Shown: piece by piece, positions 7,578-14,322 of the stretch | Layout: every line of letters starts with the position of its first letter | How positions within the stretch are numbered: the first letter of the stretch is position 1 | Assembly: GCA_017454075.1 (NCBI GenBank) | Contig: JAFTDQ010000148.1 | Location: 1-14,497 of the forward strand | Reading direction: 5' to 3' | Length of the DNA: 14,497 nt | From: Clostridia bacterium | GTDB taxonomy: Bacteria > Bacillota_A > Clostridia > Oscillospirales > CAG-272 | Translations under genes and position numbers: made by a program | The notes under the pieces: model-generated | Seen by the model: the letters and a program-made list of their open reading frames with translations, nothing else | The model's database searches: none | What the model was told of the DNA's origin: nothing

Positions 7578-7635
7578 CGGATGTGCGGTTAAAAATCCTT
7601 ATCCAGTCTTTAAACAATCTGAAAAAACGCGCCTT

Positions 7636-8286
7636 TTAATTTCCCAGAAGAATCATTCCGAGCTCAGCGACGTCCCGCGCGATCATTTCCGCGCCGGATG
7701 ACAGGAGCTCTTCTTCCGTGCCGAATCCGTAAAGCGCACCTATGGGAGTAACGCCCGCGCGGCGGGCGCCTTCCATGTCGAACCTTCTGTCGCCGACCAT
7801 TGCGACCCTGCCCGACGGGGAGACTCCCATTTTCTCAAGCGCGGTCAGTATGAGTCCGCTCTTGTCCGGCCCGCTCTCGTCGAGAGAGACAGCCGATACG
7901 TCCGAAAAATATTTCCCGATCCCGAAATGATTGAGGATCCTTTCGGTATAAACGTCCGGCTTCGACGTCGCCAGGGCAAGACCGGCTCGCGCGGACAGCT
8001 TTTCAAGCATCCCGGCTATCCCGGGATAAAGTTTATTTTCATATATTCCGCGATCCGCGAAATATTCTCTGTAATACCCGAGCGTTCGCCGGGCGTCTTT
8101 CTCCGACATGCCGTATTCCGACATGAACATATTGATAAGCGGCGGGCCGATAAAACGATAAAGCTCTTCCCTCGCCGGCGGCGCTACGCCGTATTTTGCA
8201 AGTGCGTAGGCGACCGAGTTCGTGATCCCGACTCCGGGATCGGTGAGGGTGCCGTCGAGATCAAAAATAACGTGAGTGAATCTCAT
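7636..8286 (-). CDS. HAD-family phosphatase (phosphoglycolate phosphatase-like)
   Basis: This 216-residue soluble protein is a haloacid-dehalogenase superfamily hydrolase with a helical cap of the Gph/PpaX kind. Motif I is FDLDGTLTD (nucleophile D9, general acid D11), motif II is ATSKPD (T107/S108), motif III lysine is in SGPDKSGLI (K142), and motif IV is VGDRRFDMEGARRAG (D166, D170). Likely substrates are small phosphomonoesters such as 2-phosphoglycolate or nucleotides; the sequence does not decide. The ATG forms an ATGA overlap with the murB stop, so it is translated with murB. It is the last gene of the first cluster, with no clear terminator behind it. Confidence 0.85.
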   Translation of the reverse strand: MRFTHVIFDLDGTLTDPGVGITNSVAYALAKYGVAPPAREELYRFIGPPLINMFMSEYGMSEKDARRTLGYYREYFADRGIYENKLYPGIAGMLEKLSARAGLALATSKPDVYTERILNHFGIGKYFSDVSAVSLDESGPDKSGLILTALEKMGVSPSGRVAMVGDRRFDMEGARRAGVTPIGALYGFGTEEELLSSGAEMIARDVAELGMILLGN

Positions 8287-9233
8287 TCCTGCCCTCCCGA
8301 GAAAATATCGGGAATCACCTCCGAACCGTGCGCAATATAACGTATCTCGGGTTCGAGAAGCACACCCGTCTTTTCAAACACGGCGGTCCGCACCGCTCTC
8401 ATCACGGCGATAACGTCGGCGGATTCCGCTCCGCCTTTGTTGATCACGAATCCGGCGTGTTTTTCTGAGACCGCCGCGCCTCCCGATGAAAAACCTTTCA
8501 GGCCGCAAGAGTCGATAAGCCGCGCCGCATAGTCCCCTGCCGGGCGCTTGAAAGCGCTCCCGGCGGAAGGGTATCTGAGCGGCTGTTTTTCGCGTCTCAT
8601 CGTCCTGAGACGGGCCATCTCTCCCCCGATTTTTTCTCCGTCGCCTTTTTCGAGCGCAAGTTCGGCTGACAGAATCACTTCACCGCCGCCCTGAAATCGC
8701 GACGCGCGGTATCCGAAGCCGCATTCTGCGGGGCCGTACTCCCGGATTTCTAGCGTTACGGTATCGAGGGCGCTCACGCTTTTCACGACGCTGCTAAGCT
8801 CCCCGCCGTACGCACCCGCGTTCATGAATATTCCGCCGCCGAGCGTTCCCGGGATGCCTTCGGCAAATTCAAGGCCGGTGAGCGACCAGGCCCGCGCTTT
8901 GGACGAAACCGCCGAAAGGAGCGCGCCGCACCCGGCGCGGACGGTCGTTCCTTCGCCCGTCACTCTTTTCATTCGCGAAGTACGGACAATGACGCCGTCA
9001 AATCCGAGATCGGAAAAAAGCAGATTGCTTCCGTTCCCGAGAATAAAATACCTGACGCCCGTATCGGCGCAAATCTCCAGTATTCTTTTCAGAGCGGAAG
9101 CGTTTCCGGGCTCGGCAACAAACTCCGCCGTCCCGCCCGTCCTGAATGTGCAGAGAGTCGCGCACGGCACGTCCCTTCTGCAGACCGCGTCCGGTATTTT
9201 TTCAATCAGATCGTACGCCCTTTGCCCGGTCAT
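8283..9233 (-). CDS. murB: UDP-N-acetylenolpyruvoylglucosamine reductase MurB
   Basis: This 316-residue flavoenzyme reduces UDP-GlcNAc-enolpyruvate to UDP-MurNAc with NADPH, the second committed step of peptidoglycan precursor synthesis in the cytoplasm. FAD-binding motifs are LGNGSNLLFSD (residues 65-75) and EGIPGTLGGGIFMNAGAYGGE (125-145 region). GYRASRF (174-180), the proton-donor serine in PSAGSAFKRP (S226) and the catalytic glutamate in LEPEIRY (E296) are present, consistent with a type II MurB. I chose the ATG at 9233, one base after the tyrS stop, although its Shine-Dalgarno (GGAA) is weak. A TTG at 9251 would add six residues within tyrS. Confidence 0.95.
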   Translation of the reverse strand: MTGQRAYDLIEKIPDAVCRRDVPCATLCTFRTGGTAEFVAEPGNASALKRILEICADTGVRYFILGNGSNLLFSDLGFDGVIVRTSRMKRVTGEGTTVRAGCGALLSAVSSKARAWSLTGLEFAEGIPGTLGGGIFMNAGAYGGELSSVVKSVSALDTVTLEIREYGPAECGFGYRASRFQGGGEVILSAELALEKGDGEKIGGEMARLRTMRREKQPLRYPSAGSAFKRPAGDYAARLIDSCGLKGFSSGGAAVSEKHAGFVINKGGAESADVIAVMRAVRTAVFEKTGVLLEPEIRYIAHGSEVIPDIFSGGQE

Positions 9234-9234
9234 T

Positions 9235-10461
9235 TCAGGATTCCGTAACAAAGCGGTGGAATATCTTTTTGCCTTTTTTTACGATTACCCCGCCGGAGAG
9301 CTTCTCTGCGCTGACAGTCGCAAAAAGGTCCGTGACCTTCTCGTCGTCCACGGCGACTCCGCCCTGCTGTATAAGACGTTTCGCTTCACCCTTTGAGCCG
9401 GCGAGTCCGCCCGCAACGAGCAGATCGGCGACCTGAACGCTTCCGCCGGAAAGCGCCCCGGCCGGTATCCAGGTCGACGGCATATCGTCGGAAACTCCGC
9501 CCGCTCCGAAAACCGCCTTCGACGCGGCAAGCGCCTTTTCGGCCTCCTCTTTACCGTGCACCATCTCAGTAAGCTCGTATGCGAGGATTTCCTTTGCGCG
9601 GTTGAGCTGAGAGCCCTCCCACGCGCTCATTTCGTTGATCTGCTCCATCGGAAGGAACGTGAGCATCTTGATGCATTTGAGGACGTCGGCGTCGTCAACG
9701 TTTCTCCAGTACTGGAAGAAATCGTAGGGACTCGTCTTATTCGGATCGAGCCATACGGCGTTGCCGGCGGTCTTGCCCATTTTTTTGCCCTGAGAATCCG
9801 TCAGCAGGGTTATCGTCATCGCGTGCGCGTCCTTGCCGAGCTTTTTCCTGATGAGTTCGGTGCCTCCGAGCATGTTAGACCACTGATCGTCTCCGCCGAA
9901 CTGCATATTGCAGCCGTAATGCCGGAACAGGTAATAGAAGTCGTACGACTGCATGATCATATAATTGAATTCGAAGAATGAAAGACCTTTTTCCATCCTC
10001 TGCTTGTAGCACTCTGCGCGAAGCATGTTGTTGACGGAAAAACACGTCCCGACCTCGCGCAGAAGCTCGACGTAGTTCAGTCCGAGAAGCCAGTCGGCGT
10101 TGTTGACCATAAGCGCCTTGCCTTCTCCGAATTCGATAAACCTCTCCATCTGCTTTCTGAAGCATTCGGCGTTGTGGTTGATATCGTCAATCGTGAGCAT
10201 TTTCCGCATGTCCGTGCGTCCCGAGGGGTCGCCGATCATCGTCGTGCCTCCGCCGATAAGGGCGATCGGCCTGTTTCCCGCCTGCTGGAGGCGCTTCATA
10301 AGCGTCAGGGCCATGAAATGTCCCGCCGTCAGACTGTCCGCGGTACAGTCAAAACCGATGTAGAACGTTGCCTTTCCGGCGTTTATCATCTCGCTTATTT
10401 CCTTTTCATTCGTCACCTGCGCGATAAGACCGCGGGCGACGAGCTCGTCGTATAATTTCAT
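9235..10461 (-). CDS. tyrS: tyrosyl-tRNA synthetase
   Basis: This 408-residue class I synthetase charges tRNA-Tyr. The adenylate-binding HIGH-type signature appears as SLTAGHF (residues 43-49), followed by GGGTTMIGDPSGRTDMRKM (71-88 region). The tyrosine/tRNA region SFFEFNYMIMQSYDFYYLF then QFGGDDQWSN (187-196) precedes the KMSKS-type loop KKMGKT (226-231). A C-terminal S4 RNA-binding domain runs from about 340 to 400 (VADLLVAGGLAGSKGEAKRL). The first histidine of HIGH is threonine, and the usual proline of the preceding DPTADS is cysteine. The ATG has GGGAG at good spacing and lies 18 bases after the upstream ATPase gene. No T-box leader is visible, so expression probably follows the cluster promoter. 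Confidence 0.96.
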   Translation of the reverse strand: MKLYDELVARGLIAQVTNEKEISEMINAGKATFYIGFDCTADSLTAGHFMALTLMKRLQQAGNRPIALIGGGTTMIGDPSGRTDMRKMLTIDDINHNAECFRKQMERFIEFGEGKALMVNNADWLLGLNYVELLREVGTCFSVNNMLRAECYKQRMEKGLSFFEFNYMIMQSYDFYYLFRHYGCNMQFGGDDQWSNMLGGTELIRKKLGKDAHAMTITLLTDSQGKKMGKTAGNAVWLDPNKTSPYDFFQYWRNVDDADVLKCIKMLTFLPMEQINEMSAWEGSQLNRAKEILAYELTEMVHGKEEAEKALAASKAVFGAGGVSDDMPSTWIPAGALSGGSVQVADLLVAGGLAGSKGEAKRLIQQGGVAVDDEKVTDLFATVSAEKLSGGVIVKKGKKIFHRFVTES

Positions 10462-10479
10462 ATCTTTCTCCCGTATATT

Positions 10480-11997
10480 TTACTTTATATTGCCGAAAAA
10501 GCCTCGCATAATCGTATTCAGCGCGCTGGTCGCCGCTCTTTTCAGAGCAGTCGACGGGCTGACCGCCTTTCCTCCCGTGAGAGAGTTGACGATGCTTGAG
10601 CTTATCGATCTGCTGACGGAACTGACGGCGGCCTTTCCCGCCCGACCCGTTACTTTCGTAAGACCCGAAGAATACTTTTTTTCTTCTTTTTTCTTCTCAG
10701 CCGCAAGTGTCTCCCTCGCCGCCTCTATAATCTCGTACGCCGACTCCGGATCCTCGGGCTCCCGGTATTTTGATTCGAGCTCCGAACCGTTTATTGCCTC
10801 CGTGACGAAATGATCGTCGCAGGCGCCCATCATGCTCTGAGGAGGGAGGATTTTCGCCTTCTCCGCCATCACGGGAACGCCCTTTTCATCAAGGAATGAG
10901 ACGACGGCCTCGCCGACCCCGAGCTCCGAAATCGCCTTTGCCGTATCGAACTCCGGATTTATCCTGAACGACATCGCCGCGGCGCGGAGCGCCTTCTGTT
11001 CCTTCGGCGTATATGCGCGAAGCGCGTGCTGGATCTTGTTCGACAGCTGAGAAAGGACCGAATCGGGGATATCCGACGGCGACTGAGTCACAAAATAAAC
11101 TCCGACGCCCTTTGACCTTATCAGGCGCACGACCTGTTTGATTTTCTGAATAAGCGTTCCGGGCGCCTCCTCGAAAAGCAGATGCGCCTCGTCGAAGAAA
11201 AACACGATCACCGGTTTTTCGGGGTCGCCCGCCTCGGGGAGCTTTTCGAAAAGCTCTGTCATGAGCCACAAAAGGAATATGGAGTACACTCCGGGACTGT
11301 TTATGAGCTTCTCGGATTCAAGGACGTTGATATACCCCCGTCCCGCGTCGTCGGTCGTCATGAGATCTTTTATATCGAGCTCGGGCAGACCGAACAGCGC
11401 ATCTCCGCCCTCGTTCTCGAACTGCAGGATAGTCCTGAGAATCCCGTTCACCGAAGCGGGAGCGATATTTCCGTATTCCGCGGAAAACTCCGTCCTGTTG
11501 TCTCCTACGTATCTGACGATCGCGTTCAGGTCCTTAAGGTCGTAGAGCAGCAGACCGTTTTCATCGGCGACCCTGAACACGACGTTAAGGACTCCGGACT
11601 GGGCGTCTGTCAGACCGAGCATCCGGGAAAGAAGAACGGGACCCATCCCCGAAATTGTCACCCTTACGGGATGTCCTTTTTCACCGAAAATATCCCAGAA
11701 TCGCGTCGGATAGGAGCTGAACCGGAAGATATCGGAAATACCGAAGCGAGCGATCCGCTCCTTCATGTCCTCCGTTTCCTTTCCGGGGACGCAGGTCCCG
11801 GTCAGATCGCCCTTTACGTCTGAAAGGAATACCGGCACGCCGAGATCGGAAAAAGACTCGGCCAAAACCTTCAGAGTGACCGTCTTTCCCGTTCCGGTCG
11901 CCCCGGTTATGATCCCGTGCCTGTTCGCCATGCGCGGGAGCAGATACAGTTCTTTTTCGCCGCTTACGGCGACGTAAATCTTACCGTCTTTGAGCAC
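10480..11997 (-). CDS. HerA-like P-loop ATPase (DUF853/YjgR family)
   Basis: This 505-residue protein belongs to the DUF853 (YjgR) branch of the FtsK/HerA ATPases. Walker A is GATGTGKT (residues 32-39), LSDVKGDLTG follows at 58-67, Walker B is VIVFFFDEAH (263-272) and FVTQSPSDIPDSVL (302-315) holds the sensor glutamine. The C-terminal 100 residues are charged, then Ser/Ala-rich and basic (about 435-505). Members are presumed hexameric NTP-driven motors, but the substrate of DUF853 is not established. The start is a GTG preceded by GGAGG with five bases between. The next in-frame Met (residue 23) would remove the first strand. It is the first gene after the strong promoter at 12026-12054. Confidence 0.87.
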   Translation of the reverse strand: MLKDGKIYVAVSGEKELYLLPRMANRHGIITGATGTGKTVTLKVLAESFSDLGVPVFLSDVKGDLTGTCVPGKETEDMKERIARFGISDIFRFSSYPTRFWDIFGEKGHPVRVTISGMGPVLLSRMLGLTDAQSGVLNVVFRVADENGLLLYDLKDLNAIVRYVGDNRTEFSAEYGNIAPASVNGILRTILQFENEGGDALFGLPELDIKDLMTTDDAGRGYINVLESEKLINSPGVYSIFLLWLMTELFEKLPEAGDPEKPVIVFFFDEAHLLFEEAPGTLIQKIKQVVRLIRSKGVGVYFVTQSPSDIPDSVLSQLSNKIQHALRAYTPKEQKALRAAAMSFRINPEFDTAKAISELGVGEAVVSFLDEKGVPVMAEKAKILPPQSMMGACDDHFVTEAINGSELESKYREPEDPESAYEIIEAARETLAAEKKKEEKKYSSGLTKVTGRAGKAAVSSVSRSISSSIVNSLTGGKAVSPSTALKRAATSALNTIMRGFFGNIK

Positions 11998-12025
11998 TGC
12001 AGCCTCCGAAACAACTATTCATGAT

Positions 12026-12054
12026 ATTATATCACAACGAGGGGCATAGGTCAA
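12026..12054 (-). promoter_or_regulatory. strong sigma-A promoter for the minus-strand cluster
   Basis: On the minus strand TTGACC (12049-12054) is followed 17 bases later by TATAAT (12026-12031), with TGTGA directly before the -10 box. The leader to the GTG start of the HerA-like gene is about 20 bases. The -10 region lies inside a 13-base palindrome, TGATAT-T-ATATCA (12022-12034), which could bind a dimeric regulator or be a by-product of AT richness. Confidence 0.85.
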
Positions 12055-12062
12055 GTGCGGTA

Positions 12063-12091
12063 TTGACACTCACAGCCCCGTGTGATATAAT
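12063..12091 (+). promoter_or_regulatory. perfect-consensus sigma-A promoter for the acyltransferase
   Basis: TTGACA (12063-12068), a 17-base spacer and TATAAT (12086-12091) match the consensus at every position, again with TGTGA just before the -10 box. It diverges from the minus-strand promoter, with only eight bases between the two -35 boxes. The leader to the ATG at 12163 is about 65 bases and contains a second TATAAT (12129-12134) within the palindrome CGTATAATACG. That second box has no matching -35, so it is not called as a promoter. Confidence 0.9.
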
Positions 12092-12162
12092 TTTGATGAA
12101 GCAATAAGGAAAATCACCGTCCCGTTCGTATAATACGCAGAACGCTCAAAACGGAGGAAAAA

Positions 12163-13236
12163 ATGACCGAAACAAAGCATCGCCACTGCGGTATTGAAAT
12201 ACTGAGAATGCTCTCGATGTTTTTTATCTGTATGCTCCACACCCTCGGTCAGGGTATGGTCCTCGGATACAGCAAAGCCGGGACTCCGGGATACCGCGCC
12301 GCATGGTTTCTTGAGATCGGCGCATACTGCGCCGTAAACTGTTACGCCCTGATAAGCGGTTACGTCGGCCGCAAAAGCAAATTCAGGATCTCCCGCCCGA
12401 TCACGATATGGCTCGAAGTCCTGTTCTATACCCTCCTCATAACGGCGGGATACGCGATTTTCAAGCCCGAACTTATAGTCGAGGGCACCTGGTTCAACGC
12501 CGCGTTTCCGATCATGCAGTATCAGTACTGGTACATGACGGCGTTTTTCGGGATGGTGATATTTCAGCCGGTCCTGAACAAAGCGATAAACGGGCTTCCG
12601 ATAAGGACCCTGTCGCTCACTCTTGCGGGAGTGATGGGAATAATGTGTTTTCTTCCCGCCATATTCGACGTCAGCGTGTTCGGGCTCTCGGGCGGTTATT
12701 CCGCGTTCTGGCTCTGCATCATGTATATCGCCGGCGGCTGGCTGTCAAGACTTAAAGAAGAGATGGAGTTCAGACCTCCGGTATGGCTTTCCGTGCTTGT
12801 TTATTTCGCCGCCGTCGGAATAACGTTTTTCCTGAAGCTGAGGGGATTCGGCAGGTGGGTGAACTACACTTCTCCGACGATCGTTATTTCGGGAATTGCG
12901 ATCTTCCTCGCCTGCGCGGGGATAGACCCGAAGAGCAGGCCGGTCCGCGCGGTGATCGAGTTCCTCGCGCCGTCATCCCTCGCCGTTTATCTTATCCACG
13001 TCCATCCCCTGATCTGGGACGATCTCGTCAAGGGGTTTGCAAAAGCCTTTGCCAAAGAACCCTGGTACATTCTGTCGCTGAAATCGATCGGCGCCGCGCT
13101 TGTCATTTTTACGGTCTGCCTGCTTATCGACCTCATACGCCGCGGATTTTTCCGGCTCATTCAGCTCAGGAAGCTTCTCGGTTTCCTTGACGGAAAACTC
13201 GAAAAACTGTTCTACGGAAAAAAAGAAAACACTTGA
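12163..13236 (+). CDS. membrane acyltransferase (Acyltransferase_3 family)
   Basis: This 357-residue protein has about ten hydrophobic helices and the Acyl_transf_3 (PF01757) hallmarks. GIEILRMLSMFFICMLH (10-26) carries the conserved membrane histidine H26, and VNCYALISGYVGRKS (58-72) is the family's second motif. Late in the protein LAVYLIHVHPL is the typical sequence before the last helices. Such enzymes O-acylate sugars, teichoic acids or peptidoglycan at the membrane; the acceptor cannot be read here, and no SGNH esterase domain is attached. The C-terminus is basic and cytoplasmic. The ATG has GGAGG six bases upstream. No terminator follows: its TGA stop is part of the -35 box of the next promoter. 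Confidence 0.88.
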   Translation: MTETKHRHCGIEILRMLSMFFICMLHTLGQGMVLGYSKAGTPGYRAAWFLEIGAYCAVNCYALISGYVGRKSKFRISRPITIWLEVLFYTLLITAGYAIFKPELIVEGTWFNAAFPIMQYQYWYMTAFFGMVIFQPVLNKAINGLPIRTLSLTLAGVMGIMCFLPAIFDVSVFGLSGGYSAFWLCIMYIAGGWLSRLKEEMEFRPPVWLSVLVYFAAVGITFFLKLRGFGRWVNYTSPTIVISGIAIFLACAGIDPKSRPVRAVIEFLAPSSLAVYLIHVHPLIWDDLVKGFAKAFAKEPWYILSLKSIGAALVIFTVCLLIDLIRRGFFRLIQLRKLLGFLDGKLEKLFYGKKENT

Positions 13237-13261
13237 CATTTTTCCCCGCCGGTGGTATAAT
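13233..13261 (+). promoter_or_regulatory. perfect-consensus promoter of the TPP riboswitch-thiT unit
   Basis: TTGACA (13233-13238), a 17-base spacer and TATAAT (13256-13261) match the consensus fully, and TGG before the -10 box adds an extended -10 element. The -35 box contains the TGA stop of the acyltransferase gene. Transcription would start about ten bases before the riboswitch aptamer. Confidence 0.93.
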
Positions 13262-13270
13262 TCCGTTCGC

Positions 13271-13358
13271 ACATAACAGGGGCGCCGAAAGGCTGAGATG
13301 CGAGAGATCGCTGTCCCTCGAACCTGAAACGGGTAATACCGGCGTAGGAAGTTTATGT
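13271..13358 (+). ncRNA. TPP riboswitch (THI element) aptamer
   Basis: The outer P1 stem pairs ACATAA (13271-13276) with TTATGT (13353-13358). Inside are the conserved GGGGCGCC segment, CTGAGA (13293-13298), the CCTCGAACCTGA region around 13316-13326, GGGTAATACC (13331-13340) and GCGTAGGAAG, which together define the thiamine pyrophosphate aptamer. It precedes a ThiT-type thiamine transporter gene, the expected kind of target. By the usual logic, bound TPP stabilises P1 and lowers expression. The downstream hairpins (13347-13412) suggest transcriptional control. Confidence 0.97.
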
Positions 13359-13381
13359 CGTCTTACAAGACACACAATTCC
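13347..13381 (+). promoter_or_regulatory. candidate antiterminator of the TPP riboswitch
   Basis: An alternative hairpin can form from the 3' end of the aptamer: GGAA (13347-13350) with TTCC (13378-13381), TT (13352-13353) with AA (13376-13377), TGT (13356-13358) with ACA (13372-13374), and GTCT (13360-13363) with AGAC (13368-13371) around the loop TACA. It uses the 3' strand of P1 and the 5' arm of the terminator, so it is exclusive of both. This is the expected form for the ligand-free ON state. It was deduced by hand pairing, not by energy calculation. Confidence 0.6.
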
Positions 13382-13412
13382 GCACGTGGTTTCATGTGCG
13401 GAATTTCTCTTT
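13376..13412 (+). terminator. riboswitch-controlled intrinsic terminator
   Basis: The perfect inverted repeat AATTCCGCAC (13376-13385) and GTGCGGAATT (13396-13405), which can gain two more pairs in the loop, is followed by the U-rich TTTCTCTTT. It sits between the TPP aptamer and the thiT ribosome binding site. The U-tract is interrupted by cytosines, so termination may be moderate. Because the acyltransferase has no terminator of its own, read-through transcripts from 12163-13236 would also meet this element. Confidence 0.8.
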
Positions 13413-13440
13413 CACTTATGGTGACCGAAAGGATGGAAAC

Positions 13441-14286
13441 ATGAAAATCAAAGAGTTGAATTGCACTAAATGCCCAAACTGCGGAGCAACGCTCAAGTCC
13501 CCCCAAGCGGAGAAAACGATTAAATGCGAGTATTGTGGCACAGTTTTTGAAGTAGAATATGATGTGGAAAAACCGAAATCAAGCTCCGCAATTCAGACTG
13601 GTATAAAGTCAAAAAGGAGCAAAAAAACGGAACGACTCGTTGAAACGGCGATAATGATCGCGCTCGCCTTTGCTCTGTCGATGGTCAGCGATCTCGTCCC
13701 GTTCCTTCAGCTTCCCTTCGGAGGGAAGGTCACGCTGGTCTCATGCCTGCCGCTCGTTTACATCGGCGTGAGATACGGTCTCGGACAGGGGCTCCTCGCC
13801 GGAATCATAACGGGCGTCATTCAGCTCGTTCTGGGGCTTGCCAAGAACGCGTCGAGCCTTATGCTTGAACACTGGTACGAGACGGTCTTCATGCTCCTGC
13901 TCGATTATATCGTAGCTTACACGGCGATCGGACTCTCCGGGATTCTCAGAAAGAGCAAACGCGGTCCGATAAAGCTCGCTTTCGGCTCGATAATAGGGCT
14001 CACCGCAAGATATATCAGCCACATCTTTTCCGGATGGATCTTTTTCGGGCAGTGGGCGGAATGGTTCTTCGAGGACGCCGCCGAGACGTATCCCGGGACC
14101 TGGTACGCGTCGCTTTCGGAAAGCATTCTCTCAAAGTTCAGCGGATCGGGGCTTGCACTCGTCTACTCCACGGTTTATAACGGGCTTTATATGATACCGG
14201 AAATAATCGTCACAGCCGTCGTCGGAGCGATCATCGGCGCGGTTCCCTTCATAGCGAGGCGCGTCCGGGGCGAAGATCTCGCTTGA
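13441..14286 (+). CDS. thiT: ECF thiamine transporter S-component ThiT with N-terminal zinc ribbon
   Basis: This 281-residue protein has two parts. Residues 1-45 form a zinc ribbon with CPNCG (C11, C14) and CEYCG (C29, C32). A basic Ser/Lys linker (45-62) leads to a six-helix ThiT core from RLVETAIMIALAF to the end. Core marks shared with the L. lactis protein include VRYGLGQGLLAG, LLDYIVAY (Asp where the L. lactis thiamine-binding Glu84 sits), TARYISHIFSGWIFF and STVYNGLYM. S-components bind thiamine in the membrane and use a shared EcfA-EcfA'-EcfT module, absent from this window. The TPP riboswitch supports thiamine as substrate. The ATG at 13441 has AAAGGA seven bases upstream; an earlier in-frame ATG at 13396 lies in the terminator stem and is unlikely. 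The first 180 bases are about 43% GC against about 60% later, and normal ThiT proteins lack the zinc ribbon. Confidence 0.92.
   Translation: MKIKELNCTKCPNCGATLKSPQAEKTIKCEYCGTVFEVEYDVEKPKSSSAIQTGIKSKRSKKTERLVETAIMIALAFALSMVSDLVPFLQLPFGGKVTLVSCLPLVYIGVRYGLGQGLLAGIITGVIQLVLGLAKNASSLMLEHWYETVFMLLLDYIVAYTAIGLSGILRKSKRGPIKLAFGSIIGLTARYISHIFSGWIFFGQWAEWFFEDAAETYPGTWYASLSESILSKFSGSGLALVYSTVYNGLYMIPEIIVTAVVGAIIGAVPFIARRVRGEDLA
13614..13629 (+). other. possible fossil ribosome binding site and start codon inside thiT
   Basis: In the linker between zinc ribbon and ThiT core, AAGGAG (13614-13619) is followed after seven bases by ACG (13627-13629), in frame and directly before GAACGACTCGTT. Known ThiT proteins begin just at this point (a short N-terminus, then the helix RLVE.AI). 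One C-to-T change would restore a textbook ribosome binding site and ATG. This is inference from spacing and alignment by eye; residual initiation at ACG is possible but unproven. Confidence 0.5.
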
Positions 14287-14322
14287 CCGTCGAAATATTC
14301 ACAGAAAGTTAATATTTGGGGC

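Noticed and set aside
7525..7635. Searched for a terminator or small gene between the HAD phosphatase and transglycosylase genes
   Set aside because: No stable inverted repeat followed by a U-run and no short open frame with a ribosome binding site could be seen, only a lone -10-like box.
11182..11823. 213-codon plus-strand frame within the HerA-like ATPase gene
   Set aside because: It is a shadow of a clear P-loop ATPase on the minus strand, with no motif or start signal of its own.
12129..12134. Second TATAAT in the acyltransferase leader
   Set aside because: No -35 hexamer is found at suitable spacing, and a perfect-consensus promoter lies 38 bases upstream.
13396..13440. Earlier in-frame ATG for thiT
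   Set aside because: It falls in the 3' arm of the riboswitch terminator stem, has no ribosome binding site and would add residues unlike a protein N-terminus. The ATG at 13441 has AAAGGA at seven bases.
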